DNA of 64,000 nucleotides from a virus: positions 211,306 through 275,305 of the IMG/VR virus record IMGVR_UViG_3300044633_000899; one strand, 5' to 3'. A model generated the notes under the pieces. It was not told the DNA's origin and did no database searches. It saw nothing but the letters and a program-made list of their open reading frames with translations. A program made the translations under genes and the position numbers. The first letter of the stretch is position 1. Every line of letters starts with the position of its first letter. Shown here one piece after another: positions 52,401-60,039 of the stretch.

Positions 52401-55400
52401 CCAGTCCATATAAAGCGGCAGCGTTTTTATTTATAAACAGTTTACCAGTTGCAACATTAAAAGAAAAATTTAAAACAAAAGATTCTGTAAATGATCTTGA
52501 TTATATTGTGTCAACATTGAAAAAATTTGGCGGTGTTCACAAGTTACCATATGTTTGGATATTAAAATACGGATCAATTTGGCATAGATATAAAGTTTGG
52601 AATAGAGAAGGTAAAGATATCTTAAATAACGCTTGGAAAGACTTTAACTATTTAGGTAATTTTGATCCAGTAAATTCTGCATCAACAAAAACATATTCAC
52701 TCAATATTAATAACACAACCAGAGATATAACATTAACAAATAATTTAGGTACTGGAACATACACGACATACATTAATACTGGGTTTTACCCCAAGTTAAT
52801 TGACGATATGAATGTGTTTTTACAGGGTTTAAAGTTGTTTAGTGGTGCAACACAAATAAATGGTACTTGTAGTGTGTTTGATAACACAATGGTTGTATCA
52901 ACATTAAGTGATAATAATTTAACAGTTGGTCAAATAATTTCAGGACCAAACGTTGATATTGGTACGACAATAACAGGACAATTAAGTGGTACAACTGGTG
53001 GTGTTGGTATTTATACCGTATCACCATCACAAAACACAACAACAACAATTAATGGTACTTGTAGTGTTTTAGATTCAACAATGGAAATCACCGATATAAC
53101 TGGTGGTACATTAAACATTGGTGATATTATCGCAGGACCAAATATAATACCTGGAACAAAAATTACTGGTCAAATAGTAGAAACATCAAACCCAAATTTG
53201 GTATATACGATTAACAACAATCAAAATTTAAGTGGTGAGGTATTCTTTGTCTCAAATCCAACTGATTTTTTTGTAACTAATGTATCATCAATTGGATATA
53301 GTCAAACAGATATTCAAACACTAATTAACGACAAACAAATTGTATTAACGACAAACACTAACTCAAAGATATTAAAACCACTAGGTTTTGACCCAAATAA
53401 TCCATCAAGATTATTAAATTTAACACCTTGGTCTGTATTATCAAAAGTAAAAAATAAAGAAGAATATTATGTTATACCTTCATTCGGCACAACAAAAAAC
53501 CAGATAAATAATGAATGTTTTAAAAACAATAAACTAAAGATAGAACTTACTGGTAATACAGCAATGTTTAATGGATCAACGAGGTTGTTTTGGGGTGCAC
53601 CAAACTACGGGTATTTTGATAATAATAAATTAACAATACCAACACCCGATTCATATTTAAAACAAATTTTTAACGATAAAACAATACAAGAAAACTTCTC
53701 CATTAATGGGGATGTAACAAAATACTCAAAAATCTCAGAAATATTTACAACATTTGAAACTGAGGTTTTGGATTATCTGGAAGAGGAATTTTTAAATTTT
53801 AGTAAGTCAATTTATGATTATAAAACATTAATTCCTGGTCAAGAAGACGAGGAAACTGAAACCGATATCGCAATTAAAAATTTCCAATATCTAATGCGTT
53901 TAATTTTAAAAATTGAAAAACCAACATCACTTGAAACTGAAGGTTTGATAGATGAGGTTATTACAAAACAAAACGCAACCTTTGGTTCATATTTTAATAA
54001 ATTAATGACATATGATTGTGTTTTAAAATTAGGTAATCCAACAATGTTTGATAAAAAATTGTTTTATACATTCTCAACTAAATTTATTCAAGATCCAATA
54101 ACATTTAATGGTTACAGTCAAGGGATTGGAGATGTATTACCAACAACAAACGGAACAATATCATTAGCACAATCAAAACAAATTAATCCCCAAACGTGGA
54201 AAGATTTAGAATATTATGTTGGGTTTTCGGAAATACCAAAATTAAAATATACAGACAACGGATCCTATATCACAGATTTCTTTGTTGATTTAAATGTTGA
54301 GTTTACACAAAAAAACGTAAAAGCGTTTGCACCAATTATAAAACTGTATGCAACACAAAAACTACAAGACCCAACTATTGACGCATCAAAATTTTATGGT
54401 GCGATGAATCTATATTTGGACAATTGTGAATTATATTTAAAAAATGTTATTGATGATTTAATGACGGGTATTAGAAATGAGTTACCAGATATTACAATAA
54501 ATAGAGAAGATTTGAGTGCGAAGGCACCATTAACAGGTGACCAGAGTAGAGATGAACTTTGGGATTCATTTAAGTCACTAAACGACACTTGGATTTCAGG
54601 TAGTGATTTTAAAACAAAAACATTATTTGAGGATATTTTATTATTTGACAGAGCATGTAGAGACGTTGGTCAAAAAGTGTTGGTTGATATTTTTATGGTT
54701 AAAGATATGATTGAGGGTGGTCAACCAAAAAGTAGTATGGAAAACATCATTAAATCCATTATTCAACCCTATTTCAGCATGTTTCCATTACCGGCCTATA
54801 GTAATTTCTACAACGCACAAGACGCGGTTAAAAACGCAACACCAAGTCCAGAAGGATCAACAGAGTTTGCCAACTCAATTTGGGGTACGTTTTTAAATGT
54901 TGATTATAGAAACACTTCACCAAAATATTTGTGTTATTATAGAAATGTACCTAGCAATCATTTAGCGATGAATGATAATGCTGATTGTAAATTTAGGGAT
55001 GATGCTTTTGATTTACGAAGAGCAAGTGATAATCCATTATTGGAAAATCAATTAAATAAAACAGACTGGGATAAATCAAATAAAGTTTGTGGTTTTAATG
55101 TTGATTTTAGTAATCAAAACCAACAGATATTTACACAATTTAATTTACAACAAAGTGTTGGTAAACCAACCGCGGAATCATTACAAATGATTAATCAAAT
55201 GGCAAACACCACAAGAAATAGAAGTACTGGTGTTCAAAACCCATCACTATATAATATCTATAAAAACAGAAGTTATGAATGTACTATAGATATGATGGGT
55301 AACGCACTGATGCAACCTATGATGTACTTTAATCTAAGAAACGTACCAATGTTTAGTGGTCCATATATGATACAAAAGATTTCACATAGTATTAGTGAGG

Positions 55401-56185
55401 GTGAATTTAAAACTAGTGTTACAGGAACTAGACAACCATTTTATGATCTACCAAAGGTTGATAATTTTATCCAATCGATTAATATAAATTTAATTAGTAA
55501 ATTAAAAGAACAATTACAGAAAAAAGAAGCCGAAGATAGAAAATCAACAACAAATGTTATAACACAAATAAATAACGTTGTTTCAACCGCATTAGAAAAA
55601 GATGTTTTAACAACAAACCAAGACTGTGGTAATAATTTAAAACCTATTTACCAAAATTACACAACGATTGACGCACCAGAGTTAAAAACAATAAGTGCGC
55701 AAGTTTTAAACCAATTAATAATAACTAAAGTTAGATCTTTTGGATATGAGGCAAACACACAAAGAGATTTTGATATTAGACAATTATTATTTAATTTAAT
55801 TTATTTAGATTCGGGTAGTGGCAATTCTTTTAAGGGTTATGAAAACAACTTATCATCAATATCATTAGATGAAACTTATGGTCCAGCATTTGTTAATTAC
55901 GTTGATAAAAAATATTTTTGTGTTAATAGAGGCAATATTAAAAATACGCCAATGGTTAGATTTACGAGTTTGGATAAATTTATGGAGTTTGCGGTTGCTA
56001 GGGCTAACAATCTTTTATCGGCATACACATCTAATAAAACCCCAGAAAACATTGTTAAATTATACATCACCTCTTGGCCGGTCAACAGAGATTCTAGTGT
56101 TTATGATAAATTAATAGAAGAAGATAGGAAAAAAATGGTTGATAGAGTTTTTGTTGGTGATAATCTTTTTGCGTCACAGAATTAA
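49484..56185 (+). CDS. Giant baseplate hub protein
   Basis: The 2233-residue protein is the largest in the window. Residues about 140-260 (KTIDVSIDSSFYPQITITLE, DVKGRALFEGG, FYLTLKGYYGKAVRMPL, YKYGIMSYVNWGHML) resemble the N-terminal part of large structural proteins of jumbo phages. Residues about 1120-1256 contain two tandem beta modules starting NGTCSVFDNTMVV and NGTCSVLDSTMEI, each ending in G.xYT; this is a fiber-type repeat inserted in a baseplate protein. Residues about 1930-1990 (CTIDMMGNALMQPMMYFNL, GPYMIQKISHSISEGEFKT) match the hub signature of gpD/gp27-type proteins. It probably organises the hub and contacts the spike. Confidence 0.65.
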   Translation: MVDNGENILVEFDYDNVSLIDPNKVIDNDGKVKDRLVKQENLVMYANLECSVVPRTKLAIGAALNDNVRTISVGKINFLNPGFKTFLDNNWSDEITGKGTIKGVGVNQPKLNAVKNPQKSDDYYITQSTYSNGTPGAVDNGLLGIKTIDVSIDSSFYPQITITLEDVKGRALFEGGNSSPYAAFYQLPYPIFYLTLKGYYGKAVRMPLMLQTFNSVFDGTTGNFKVTLKLFGYKYGIMSYVNWGHMLAVPHMYNSFVSTNQVSQGNQQTGGENVKPIVVSRGYQKMKELYSEYKSKGLIDDDFPEYNLFQLKSKLDKFITNILEKFTKENLGPLTELDNYATILTELQNRVFFNGKSWFATYLDEKEPLVLLDGTKVYGFRKEFNTPQKKITALTELGGIIIEFKQKLDNNSVCGTNGKYIVGGKETRAQVPLNVSVDNVIKTITTNDVDFNKSAQETFKKTTISDLALVEYIATKTRDINANKNYYIFDGKSNFNDICNQAAKDLKSLRTEIEKQIGDNLSDQLARKDSGIGFKPTIRNILAVFFAQGEAFLRLMDDVHHSAWDVRDNPYRKASVFTSSTAQSVDVKNSQEQGEPIYPWPQIIIENQTGEGEKFECKYPGDPKISAITKAYIPELWPEVEFVEEFIKGFIEREETQPDLGDTNNSEQQPNRLSLNALDFPISNEVFQNKEEVKFYYEIYERIMVNTFFSKLSRIDGYQSSVYLVESENEKINALKSLGVDSPFLIKKLKQYLIEGDNFLTFLRHISNQGEGESWQKFIRGEFVTPYIKNNTDVPYQLFNKNILTNPTSQPNVSATQQAKIEDYINVKTYSNQYDFTDMYPITNLDWCKNYLANGKSTNGVNDIFNTNKTLVYSTTHKNITNFSDTDNEDTKRPITNFNYTSEIFNQTLNTNLKEFYENRKIEEQFITEGNVYYSGYNGYLTQNQTTSMLNTPYFINAIQDGVFNFRFNVKETSPYKAAAFLFINSLPVATLKEKFKTKDSVNDLDYIVSTLKKFGGVHKLPYVWILKYGSIWHRYKVWNREGKDILNNAWKDFNYLGNFDPVNSASTKTYSLNINNTTRDITLTNNLGTGTYTTYINTGFYPKLIDDMNVFLQGLKLFSGATQINGTCSVFDNTMVVSTLSDNNLTVGQIISGPNVDIGTTITGQLSGTTGGVGIYTVSPSQNTTTTINGTCSVLDSTMEITDITGGTLNIGDIIAGPNIIPGTKITGQIVETSNPNLVYTINNNQNLSGEVFFVSNPTDFFVTNVSSIGYSQTDIQTLINDKQIVLTTNTNSKILKPLGFDPNNPSRLLNLTPWSVLSKVKNKEEYYVIPSFGTTKNQINNECFKNNKLKIELTGNTAMFNGSTRLFWGAPNYGYFDNNKLTIPTPDSYLKQIFNDKTIQENFSINGDVTKYSKISEIFTTFETEVLDYLEEEFLNFSKSIYDYKTLIPGQEDEETETDIAIKNFQYLMRLILKIEKPTSLETEGLIDEVITKQNATFGSYFNKLMTYDCVLKLGNPTMFDKKLFYTFSTKFIQDPITFNGYSQGIGDVLPTTNGTISLAQSKQINPQTWKDLEYYVGFSEIPKLKYTDNGSYITDFFVDLNVEFTQKNVKAFAPIIKLYATQKLQDPTIDASKFYGAMNLYLDNCELYLKNVIDDLMTGIRNELPDITINREDLSAKAPLTGDQSRDELWDSFKSLNDTWISGSDFKTKTLFEDILLFDRACRDVGQKVLVDIFMVKDMIEGGQPKSSMENIIKSIIQPYFSMFPLPAYSNFYNAQDAVKNATPSPEGSTEFANSIWGTFLNVDYRNTSPKYLCYYRNVPSNHLAMNDNADCKFRDDAFDLRRASDNPLLENQLNKTDWDKSNKVCGFNVDFSNQNQQIFTQFNLQQSVGKPTAESLQMINQMANTTRNRSTGVQNPSLYNIYKNRSYECTIDMMGNALMQPMMYFNLRNVPMFSGPYMIQKISHSISEGEFKTSVTGTRQPFYDLPKVDNFIQSININLISKLKEQLQKKEAEDRKSTTNVITQINNVVSTALEKDVLTTNQDCGNNLKPIYQNYTTIDAPELKTISAQVLNQLIITKVRSFGYEANTQRDFDIRQLLFNLIYLDSGSGNSFKGYENNLSSISLDETYGPAFVNYVDKKYFCVNRGNIKNTPMVRFTSLDKFMEFAVARANNLLSAYTSNKTPENIVKLYITSWPVNRDSSVYDKLIEEDRKKMVDRVFVGDNLFASQN

Positions 56186-56203
56186 TTTTATTGATTACTG
56201 GTA

Positions 56204-56210
56204 TATTTAT
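56204..56210 (+). promoter_or_regulatory. TATTTATAA motif, putative promoter
   Basis: TATTTATAATAAAA lies 17 nt before the ATG at 56228. It is nearly identical in 14 bases to the copy at 34798. Confidence 0.65.
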
Positions 56211-56227
56211 AATAAAAACAAATAACT

Positions 56228-56452
56228 ATGAGTACAAATTTAATATTAGACAATTTTTTAGGTAAAAACGCTAAAACGTCAGAGAAAGATCTTGGTAATG
56301 GAACAAAACAAGTTTGTGATTTAACAAACGGTGAATGTTATGTTGTTAGAGAAAAAGATGGGTTAATTGAAAGAGTTGACAACACAATGAAAACAAATAA
56401 AAAAATCCAGGTTGAAACTAAAACTGGAATAAAACAACTTTTAAACGATTAA
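56228..56452 (+). CDS. Small unknown protein
   Basis: The 74-residue soluble protein (KNAKTSEKDLGNGTKQVCD, ECYVVREKDGLIERVDN) has no recognised family. It ends one base before the next ATG and shares its promoter, so it probably belongs to the same late unit. Confidence 0.55.
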   Translation: MSTNLILDNFLGKNAKTSEKDLGNGTKQVCDLTNGECYVVREKDGLIERVDNTMKTNKKIQVETKTGIKQLLND

Positions 56453-56453
56453 T

Positions 56454-57125
56454 ATGTCTATTGATAAAAAAATATTAGAAGAAATTGCAAGGTTTAATAA
56501 TATAAATAATTATATTTTAGAACAAGAAGATCCGAATATGATACCACCTGCGGATCCTAACGCAATGCCGCCTGCTGACCCGAATATGATGCCACCGGCC
56601 GACCCTAACGCGATGCCACCTGCTGACCCAAATGCCGCACCACCAGCCGATCCGAACGCACCACCAGCAGCACCAACACCAATTGATGTTGAAGCAGACA
56701 AAGACGTTGAAGTTATTGGTGATGATGAAAATGAAGAATTAGAAATAACTGATCTTGTTGATTCACAAAAAAGTATTGGTGAGAAACAAGACGAATATTT
56801 TGATAATTTATTTGCACAAATAAAAGGTCTTGAAGAAAAATTATCGGCAATGGATCAATTAGTTTCAAAGATAGATAACTTAGAAACAAACATTGAGAAA
56901 ATGAGACCTAAAACACCACAAGAAAAACTTGAATTAAGAAGTTTGGATTCTGGACCATTTAATCAAAAACTATCAGATTTTTTCACAGACAAACAAGAAG
57001 ACTTTGAAAAAACTGGAAAAGAATATGTATTAACAACAGATGATGTTGAACAATATTCTGGAAACCAAATTAAAGACTCATTCACCGATTACGAAGACAA
57101 TGAGGAAGACACTGAAATGATGTAA
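56454..57125 (+). CDS. Acidic Pro-rich protein with PPADPNAM repeats, scaffold candidate
   Basis: The 223-residue protein starts with a helical leader (KKILEEIARFNNINNYILEQ) ending in E, then about six repeats of PPADPN(A/M)M. An acidic stretch (ADKDVEVIGDDENEELEITD), a coiled coil (about 105-155: LFAQIKGLEEKLSAMDQLV) and a strongly acidic C-terminus complete it. Acidic coiled-coil proteins with a short N-terminal leader fit a prohead core/scaffold role (gp22-like), but no homology is visible. A terminator follows immediately. Confidence 0.55.
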   Translation: MSIDKKILEEIARFNNINNYILEQEDPNMIPPADPNAMPPADPNMMPPADPNAMPPADPNAAPPADPNAPPAAPTPIDVEADKDVEVIGDDENEELEITDLVDSQKSIGEKQDEYFDNLFAQIKGLEEKLSAMDQLVSKIDNLETNIEKMRPKTPQEKLELRSLDSGPFNQKLSDFFTDKQEDFEKTGKEYVLTTDDVEQYSGNQIKDSFTDYEDNEEDTEMM

Positions 57126-57126
57126 C

Positions 57127-57164
57127 AAATAAGGTCGGAAAAAAAAACGACCTTATTTTTTTTT
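57127..57164 (+). terminator. Rho-independent terminator
   Basis: AAATAAGGTCG (57127-57137) pairs perfectly with CGACCTTATTT (57148-57158) around a mostly-A loop, followed by a run of T. It closes the late unit just before the gp32-like gene's promoter. Confidence 0.9.
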
Positions 57165-57171
57165 AAACATA

Positions 57172-57202
57172 TTGACTACGACAATTATTTATCTTATATT
57201 TT
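57172..57202 (+). promoter_or_regulatory. TTG-N20-TATATTTT promoter of SSB gene
   Basis: TTGACT (57172-57177) and TATATTTT (57195-57202) have 20 nt between TTG and TA, as at the polymerase and uvsX genes. Confidence 0.65.
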
Positions 57203-57232
57203 CTATTGTAAACTTTTAAATTATATACACAT

Positions 57233-58099
57233 ATGGCGACAAACAATGTTTTAGATGCAGTTTTGGCACAGTACGAAAACGCAAAACAAGGTGGTTCTTC
57301 TTCCACCTCAAAATTTTCACAAGAAGACAGAATGAAAAAGTATTTTGCTGCAATACTTAAAGATAACGAAAAACAAGGACAAAAAAGGATTCGTATCCTA
57401 CCAACACCTGACGGTTCATCACCATTTAAAGAAGTGTGGTTTCACGAAATCCAAGTTGATGGTAAATGGCAAAAATTTTACGACCCAGCAAAAAACGATA
57501 ACGAAAGATCTCCATTAAGTGAGGTTTACGAAGAGTTAATGTCAACTGGAAAAGAATCCGACAAAGAATTGGCAAAACAATACAAACCTCGTAAGTTTTA
57601 TATTGTTAAAGTTATTGACCGCGACAACGAACAAGACGGAGTTAAGTTTTGGAGATTTAAACACAATTACAAACAAGAAGGAATTTTTGATAAAATTATT
57701 CCAATCTATAAGGCTAAAGGTGATGTTGCTGATGCGGAAAAAGGTAGAGACCTTATCCTTGAATTAACAAAAGCAAAAACACCAAAAGGGGCTTTTTATA
57801 CCGTAATACAAACGGTAATGTATGATGATCCATCACCAGTACACGATGAGGCAGATACAATGTCCGAATGGGTTAATGATGAATTAACTTGGGAAGATGT
57901 TTACTCTAAAAAACCAACAGAATACTTGGAGTCAATCGCCAGAGGTGAAACACCAAGATGGGATACAGACGCTGGTAAATATGTGTATTCAGATACGTCA
58001 GAAGGCGAAATCACAATGGGTGGTTCTAAAACAACAACAGAACCAACATATGTAGATCCACAAGTCAACGAAGAAGTTGATGAAGAATTACCATTCTAA
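57233..58099 (+). CDS. 32: gp32-like single-stranded DNA-binding protein
   Basis: The 288-residue protein contains KRIRILPTPDGSSPFKEVW, FHEIQVDGKWQKFYDPAKN and RKFYIVKVIDRDNEQDGVK, which match the OB-fold core of T4-like gp32 proteins in order. The zinc-binding Cys/His set of T4 gp32 is not visible. The acidic tail ends EEVDEELPF, close to the DDDIPF tip of bacterial SSB. It coats ssDNA and should recruit UvsX, polymerase and helicase encoded nearby. It has its own Bacteroidetes-type promoter and sits between two terminators. Confidence 0.85.
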   Translation: MATNNVLDAVLAQYENAKQGGSSSTSKFSQEDRMKKYFAAILKDNEKQGQKRIRILPTPDGSSPFKEVWFHEIQVDGKWQKFYDPAKNDNERSPLSEVYEELMSTGKESDKELAKQYKPRKFYIVKVIDRDNEQDGVKFWRFKHNYKQEGIFDKIIPIYKAKGDVADAEKGRDLILELTKAKTPKGAFYTVIQTVMYDDPSPVHDEADTMSEWVNDELTWEDVYSKKPTEYLESIARGETPRWDTDAGKYVYSDTSEGEITMGGSKTTTEPTYVDPQVNEEVDEELPF

Positions 58100-58120
58100 T
58101 TAAAATTTTAAAAAAATTAT

Positions 58121-58155
58121 ATGGGTATATTGCTTGACAATGTACCCATATTTTA
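58121..58155 (+). terminator. Terminator hairpin overlapping the uvsX promoter
   Basis: ATGGGTATATTG (58121-58132) pairs with CAATGTACCCAT (58138-58149), 12 bp with one wobble and a CTTGA loop, followed by ATTTTATT. It ends the gp32-like transcript, and the TTGACA of the next promoter lies in its loop and right arm. Confidence 0.7.
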
Positions 58156-58164
58156 TTATCTTTA
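58134..58164 (+). promoter_or_regulatory. TTG-N20-TATCTTTA promoter of uvsX
   Basis: TTGACA (58134-58139) and TATCTTTA (58157-58164) have 20 nt between TTG and TA. The start of transcription would be within about 12 nt of the ATG at 58177. Confidence 0.65.
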
Positions 58165-58176
58165 AATAAAAACATT

Positions 58177-59163
58177 ATGGCATTAAGGAAAAAAGAATTT
58201 AAATTTGAGGATATTAAATCAAAATTCTCTAGCAAAACAAAATATAAACCAGAAGCGTTCTATAATTGTGGAGAAGCATTTATGGAAGCGTGCGGATTAC
58301 CAGGTCCTGTAATGGGGGGTATATCGATGCTCTTGGGTCACAGCAACGCGTCAAAAACCACAGCAATGATTTTGGCTGCTGCGGATGCGCAAAAAAAAGG
58401 ACATTTACCTGTGTTTATTATCAGTGAAAAAAAATGGAATTGGGACCACGCCGTAGAGTTAGGACTACAAGCGACAAAGAATGAAGAAGGTGAATGGGAG
58501 GGAATGTTTATATTTAATGATTCTTTTGACTATCTAGAACAAGCAACCGACTTTATGAATGAAATTTTAGATGCTCAAGAAAAGGGGGATATACCATATA
58601 GTATTGTATTTTGTTTTGACTCAATCGGATCCATCCCATGTCAAATGACATACGAAGGAAAGGGTGGAGGCATGCATACAGCAAAAGTATTAGCAGATAA
58701 AGTTGGGATGGGACTACACTCAAGAATTTCAAAATCAAAAAAAGAAGATTACCCATATTATAATACATTGATCGTGGTTAATCAGCCTTGGGTTCTTCTT
58801 CCGGACAACCCGTTCGGCCAGCCTGAAATCAAAAGTAAAGGTGGTGAGGCAATTTGGTTAGCTAGTAGTTTAATATTTCTTTTTGGAAATCAAAAAAAAT
58901 CAGGTATTAACCATATTGACGCAACAAAAAATGGTAGAAAAATTTCATTCGCAATACGAACCAAAATATCAATACTTAAAAATCACGTTAACGGATTAGG
59001 TTATAAAGATTCAAAAATTATTGCCGTTCATAATGGTTATATCTCAGACACAAAAGAATCGTTAGATAAATACAAAAAAGAATTTTCAGATTATTGGGCA
59101 ACTAAAATGGGTGGTAATGATTTTTCATTGGAAGAATCAAAAGAACCTGATTTTGAAGATTAA
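58177..59163 (+). CDS. uvsX: UvsX-like RecA recombinase
   Basis: The 328-residue protein has a RecA core. Its Walker A has the T4 UvsX-like non-canonical form LLGHSNASKTT (about 52-62). PVFIISEKKWNWDHAVELGL follows, then a Walker B-like region SIVFCFDSIGSIP and the TLIVVNQPWVLLPD loop. T4 UvsX has 391 residues. It catalyses strand exchange for recombination-dependent replication together with the gp32-like protein. It has its own promoter and a hairpin after the stop. Confidence 0.9.
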   Translation: MALRKKEFKFEDIKSKFSSKTKYKPEAFYNCGEAFMEACGLPGPVMGGISMLLGHSNASKTTAMILAAADAQKKGHLPVFIISEKKWNWDHAVELGLQATKNEEGEWEGMFIFNDSFDYLEQATDFMNEILDAQEKGDIPYSIVFCFDSIGSIPCQMTYEGKGGGMHTAKVLADKVGMGLHSRISKSKKEDYPYYNTLIVVNQPWVLLPDNPFGQPEIKSKGGEAIWLASSLIFLFGNQKKSGINHIDATKNGRKISFAIRTKISILKNHVNGLGYKDSKIIAVHNGYISDTKESLDKYKKEFSDYWATKMGGNDFSLEESKEPDFED

Positions 59164-59164
59164 A

Positions 59165-59188
59165 AAAAATGTTTAAAATAACATTTTT
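59165..59188 (+). terminator. AT-only hairpin after uvsX
   Basis: AAAAATGTT (59165-59173) and AACATTTTT (59180-59188) form a 9-bp stem with a 6-base loop. It has only one G-C pair, so it is a weak terminator at best. Confidence 0.5.
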
Positions 59189-59202
59189 AAAAAAAAACTA
59201 GA

Positions 59203-59209
59203 TATTTAT
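59203..59209 (+). promoter_or_regulatory. TATTTAT motif, putative promoter
   Basis: TATTTATTAATATATG: the motif ends 6 nt before the ATG at 59216, giving an almost leaderless arrangement. Confidence 0.55.
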
Positions 59210-59215
59210 TAATAT

Positions 59216-59377
59216 ATGGGAAGAGTTAAAGTTGATACAGATAAAAAAAAGAAAAGTATTTCGGTTGCAATGGAACCAGAGGTTCTTGATTATATTAGAA
59301 ACAAACATATCAATCTTTCTTCCCTAGTTAATAAACTATTGAAAGATTATATTAAAAATGGAAACAAAGATTTGTAA
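59216..59377 (+). CDS. Small ribbon-helix-helix-like protein
   Basis: This is a 53-residue ORF. KKKSISVAMEPEVLDYIRN followed by HINLSSLVNKLLKDYIKN has the beta-strand, helix A and helix B of CopG/Arc-type RHH DNA-binding proteins (V.meP..ldyi.........ls.lvn.ll.d.i). It overlaps the HNH gene by 20 bases and may regulate it or the surrounding replication genes. It is short but has a promoter motif and a convincing fold pattern. Confidence 0.7.
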   Translation: MGRVKVDTDKKKKSISVAMEPEVLDYIRNKHINLSSLVNKLLKDYIKNGNKDL

Positions 59378-60029
59378 CAAGTGTAAAATTGAAAAAGAAC
59401 TAATAGAATTTTATAAATCAAAATCAAGTAAAGATGGTTATAATGGGTGGTGTAAAATTTGCCTTAATGAAAAAAATAATAAATGGCGTGAGAATAATAG
59501 GGATATTGTAAATCAGTGTTCTAAAAATTGGTATCAAAATAATAAAGATAAAAAATCTGAATATTTTGAAAAATATCGTTTAGAAACACCAGAAAAACTT
59601 AAAGAGACAGGAAGGAAGTATCGTGAAAAAAACAAAGAGATTATAAAACAAAAAAAGAAAATTTATAATGAAAATTATAAACAAAAAAGAAACGAACTTC
59701 GTAGAGAAAAATTAAAAACGGATATTTTATTCAAACTCGTGAACAGCGTCAGATCTCGGTTAAGAAAATATCTAAAAACAAAAAACATAACCAAAAAAAA
59801 CACAACTTTTGAAATTGTAGGTTGTACACCCCAGGAATTAAAAGAACATTTAGAAAAACAATTTGTTGACGGAATGGGGTGGGAAAACAGATTTGAGTGG
59901 CATATTGATCATATTATACCATTATCATCTGCTAAAACTGAGGAAGAATTATATCAGTTATGTCATTATACTAACCTACAACCACTTTGGGCTATTGACA
60001 ATCTCAAAAAAAGTAACAATATTTTATAA
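59358..60029 (+). CDS. HNH endonuclease
   Basis: The 223-residue protein has an N-terminal zinc-ribbon (CNKCKIEKELIEF and GWCKICLNEKN: CxxC twice), a long Lys-rich helical linker (about 45-125) and a C-terminal HNH domain (FEWHIDHIIPLSSA, then CHYTNLQPLWAIDN and LKKSN). Such free-standing HNH enzymes in phages are usually homing endonucleases. It overlaps the RHH gene and lies directly before the methyltransferase, so it interrupts an otherwise standard replication cluster. Confidence 0.85.
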   Translation: METKICNKCKIEKELIEFYKSKSSKDGYNGWCKICLNEKNNKWRENNRDIVNQCSKNWYQNNKDKKSEYFEKYRLETPEKLKETGRKYREKNKEIIKQKKKIYNENYKQKRNELRREKLKTDILFKLVNSVRSRLRKYLKTKNITKKNTTFEIVGCTPQELKEHLEKQFVDGMGWENRFEWHIDHIIPLSSAKTEEELYQLCHYTNLQPLWAIDNLKKSNNIL

Positions 60030-60039
60030 AAAAAAACAA

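Noticed and set aside
59863-60039. Upstream extension of the methyltransferase ORF
   Set aside because: It overlaps the conserved HNH domain in another frame; ATG 60040 has an A-rich leader and starts directly before motif I.
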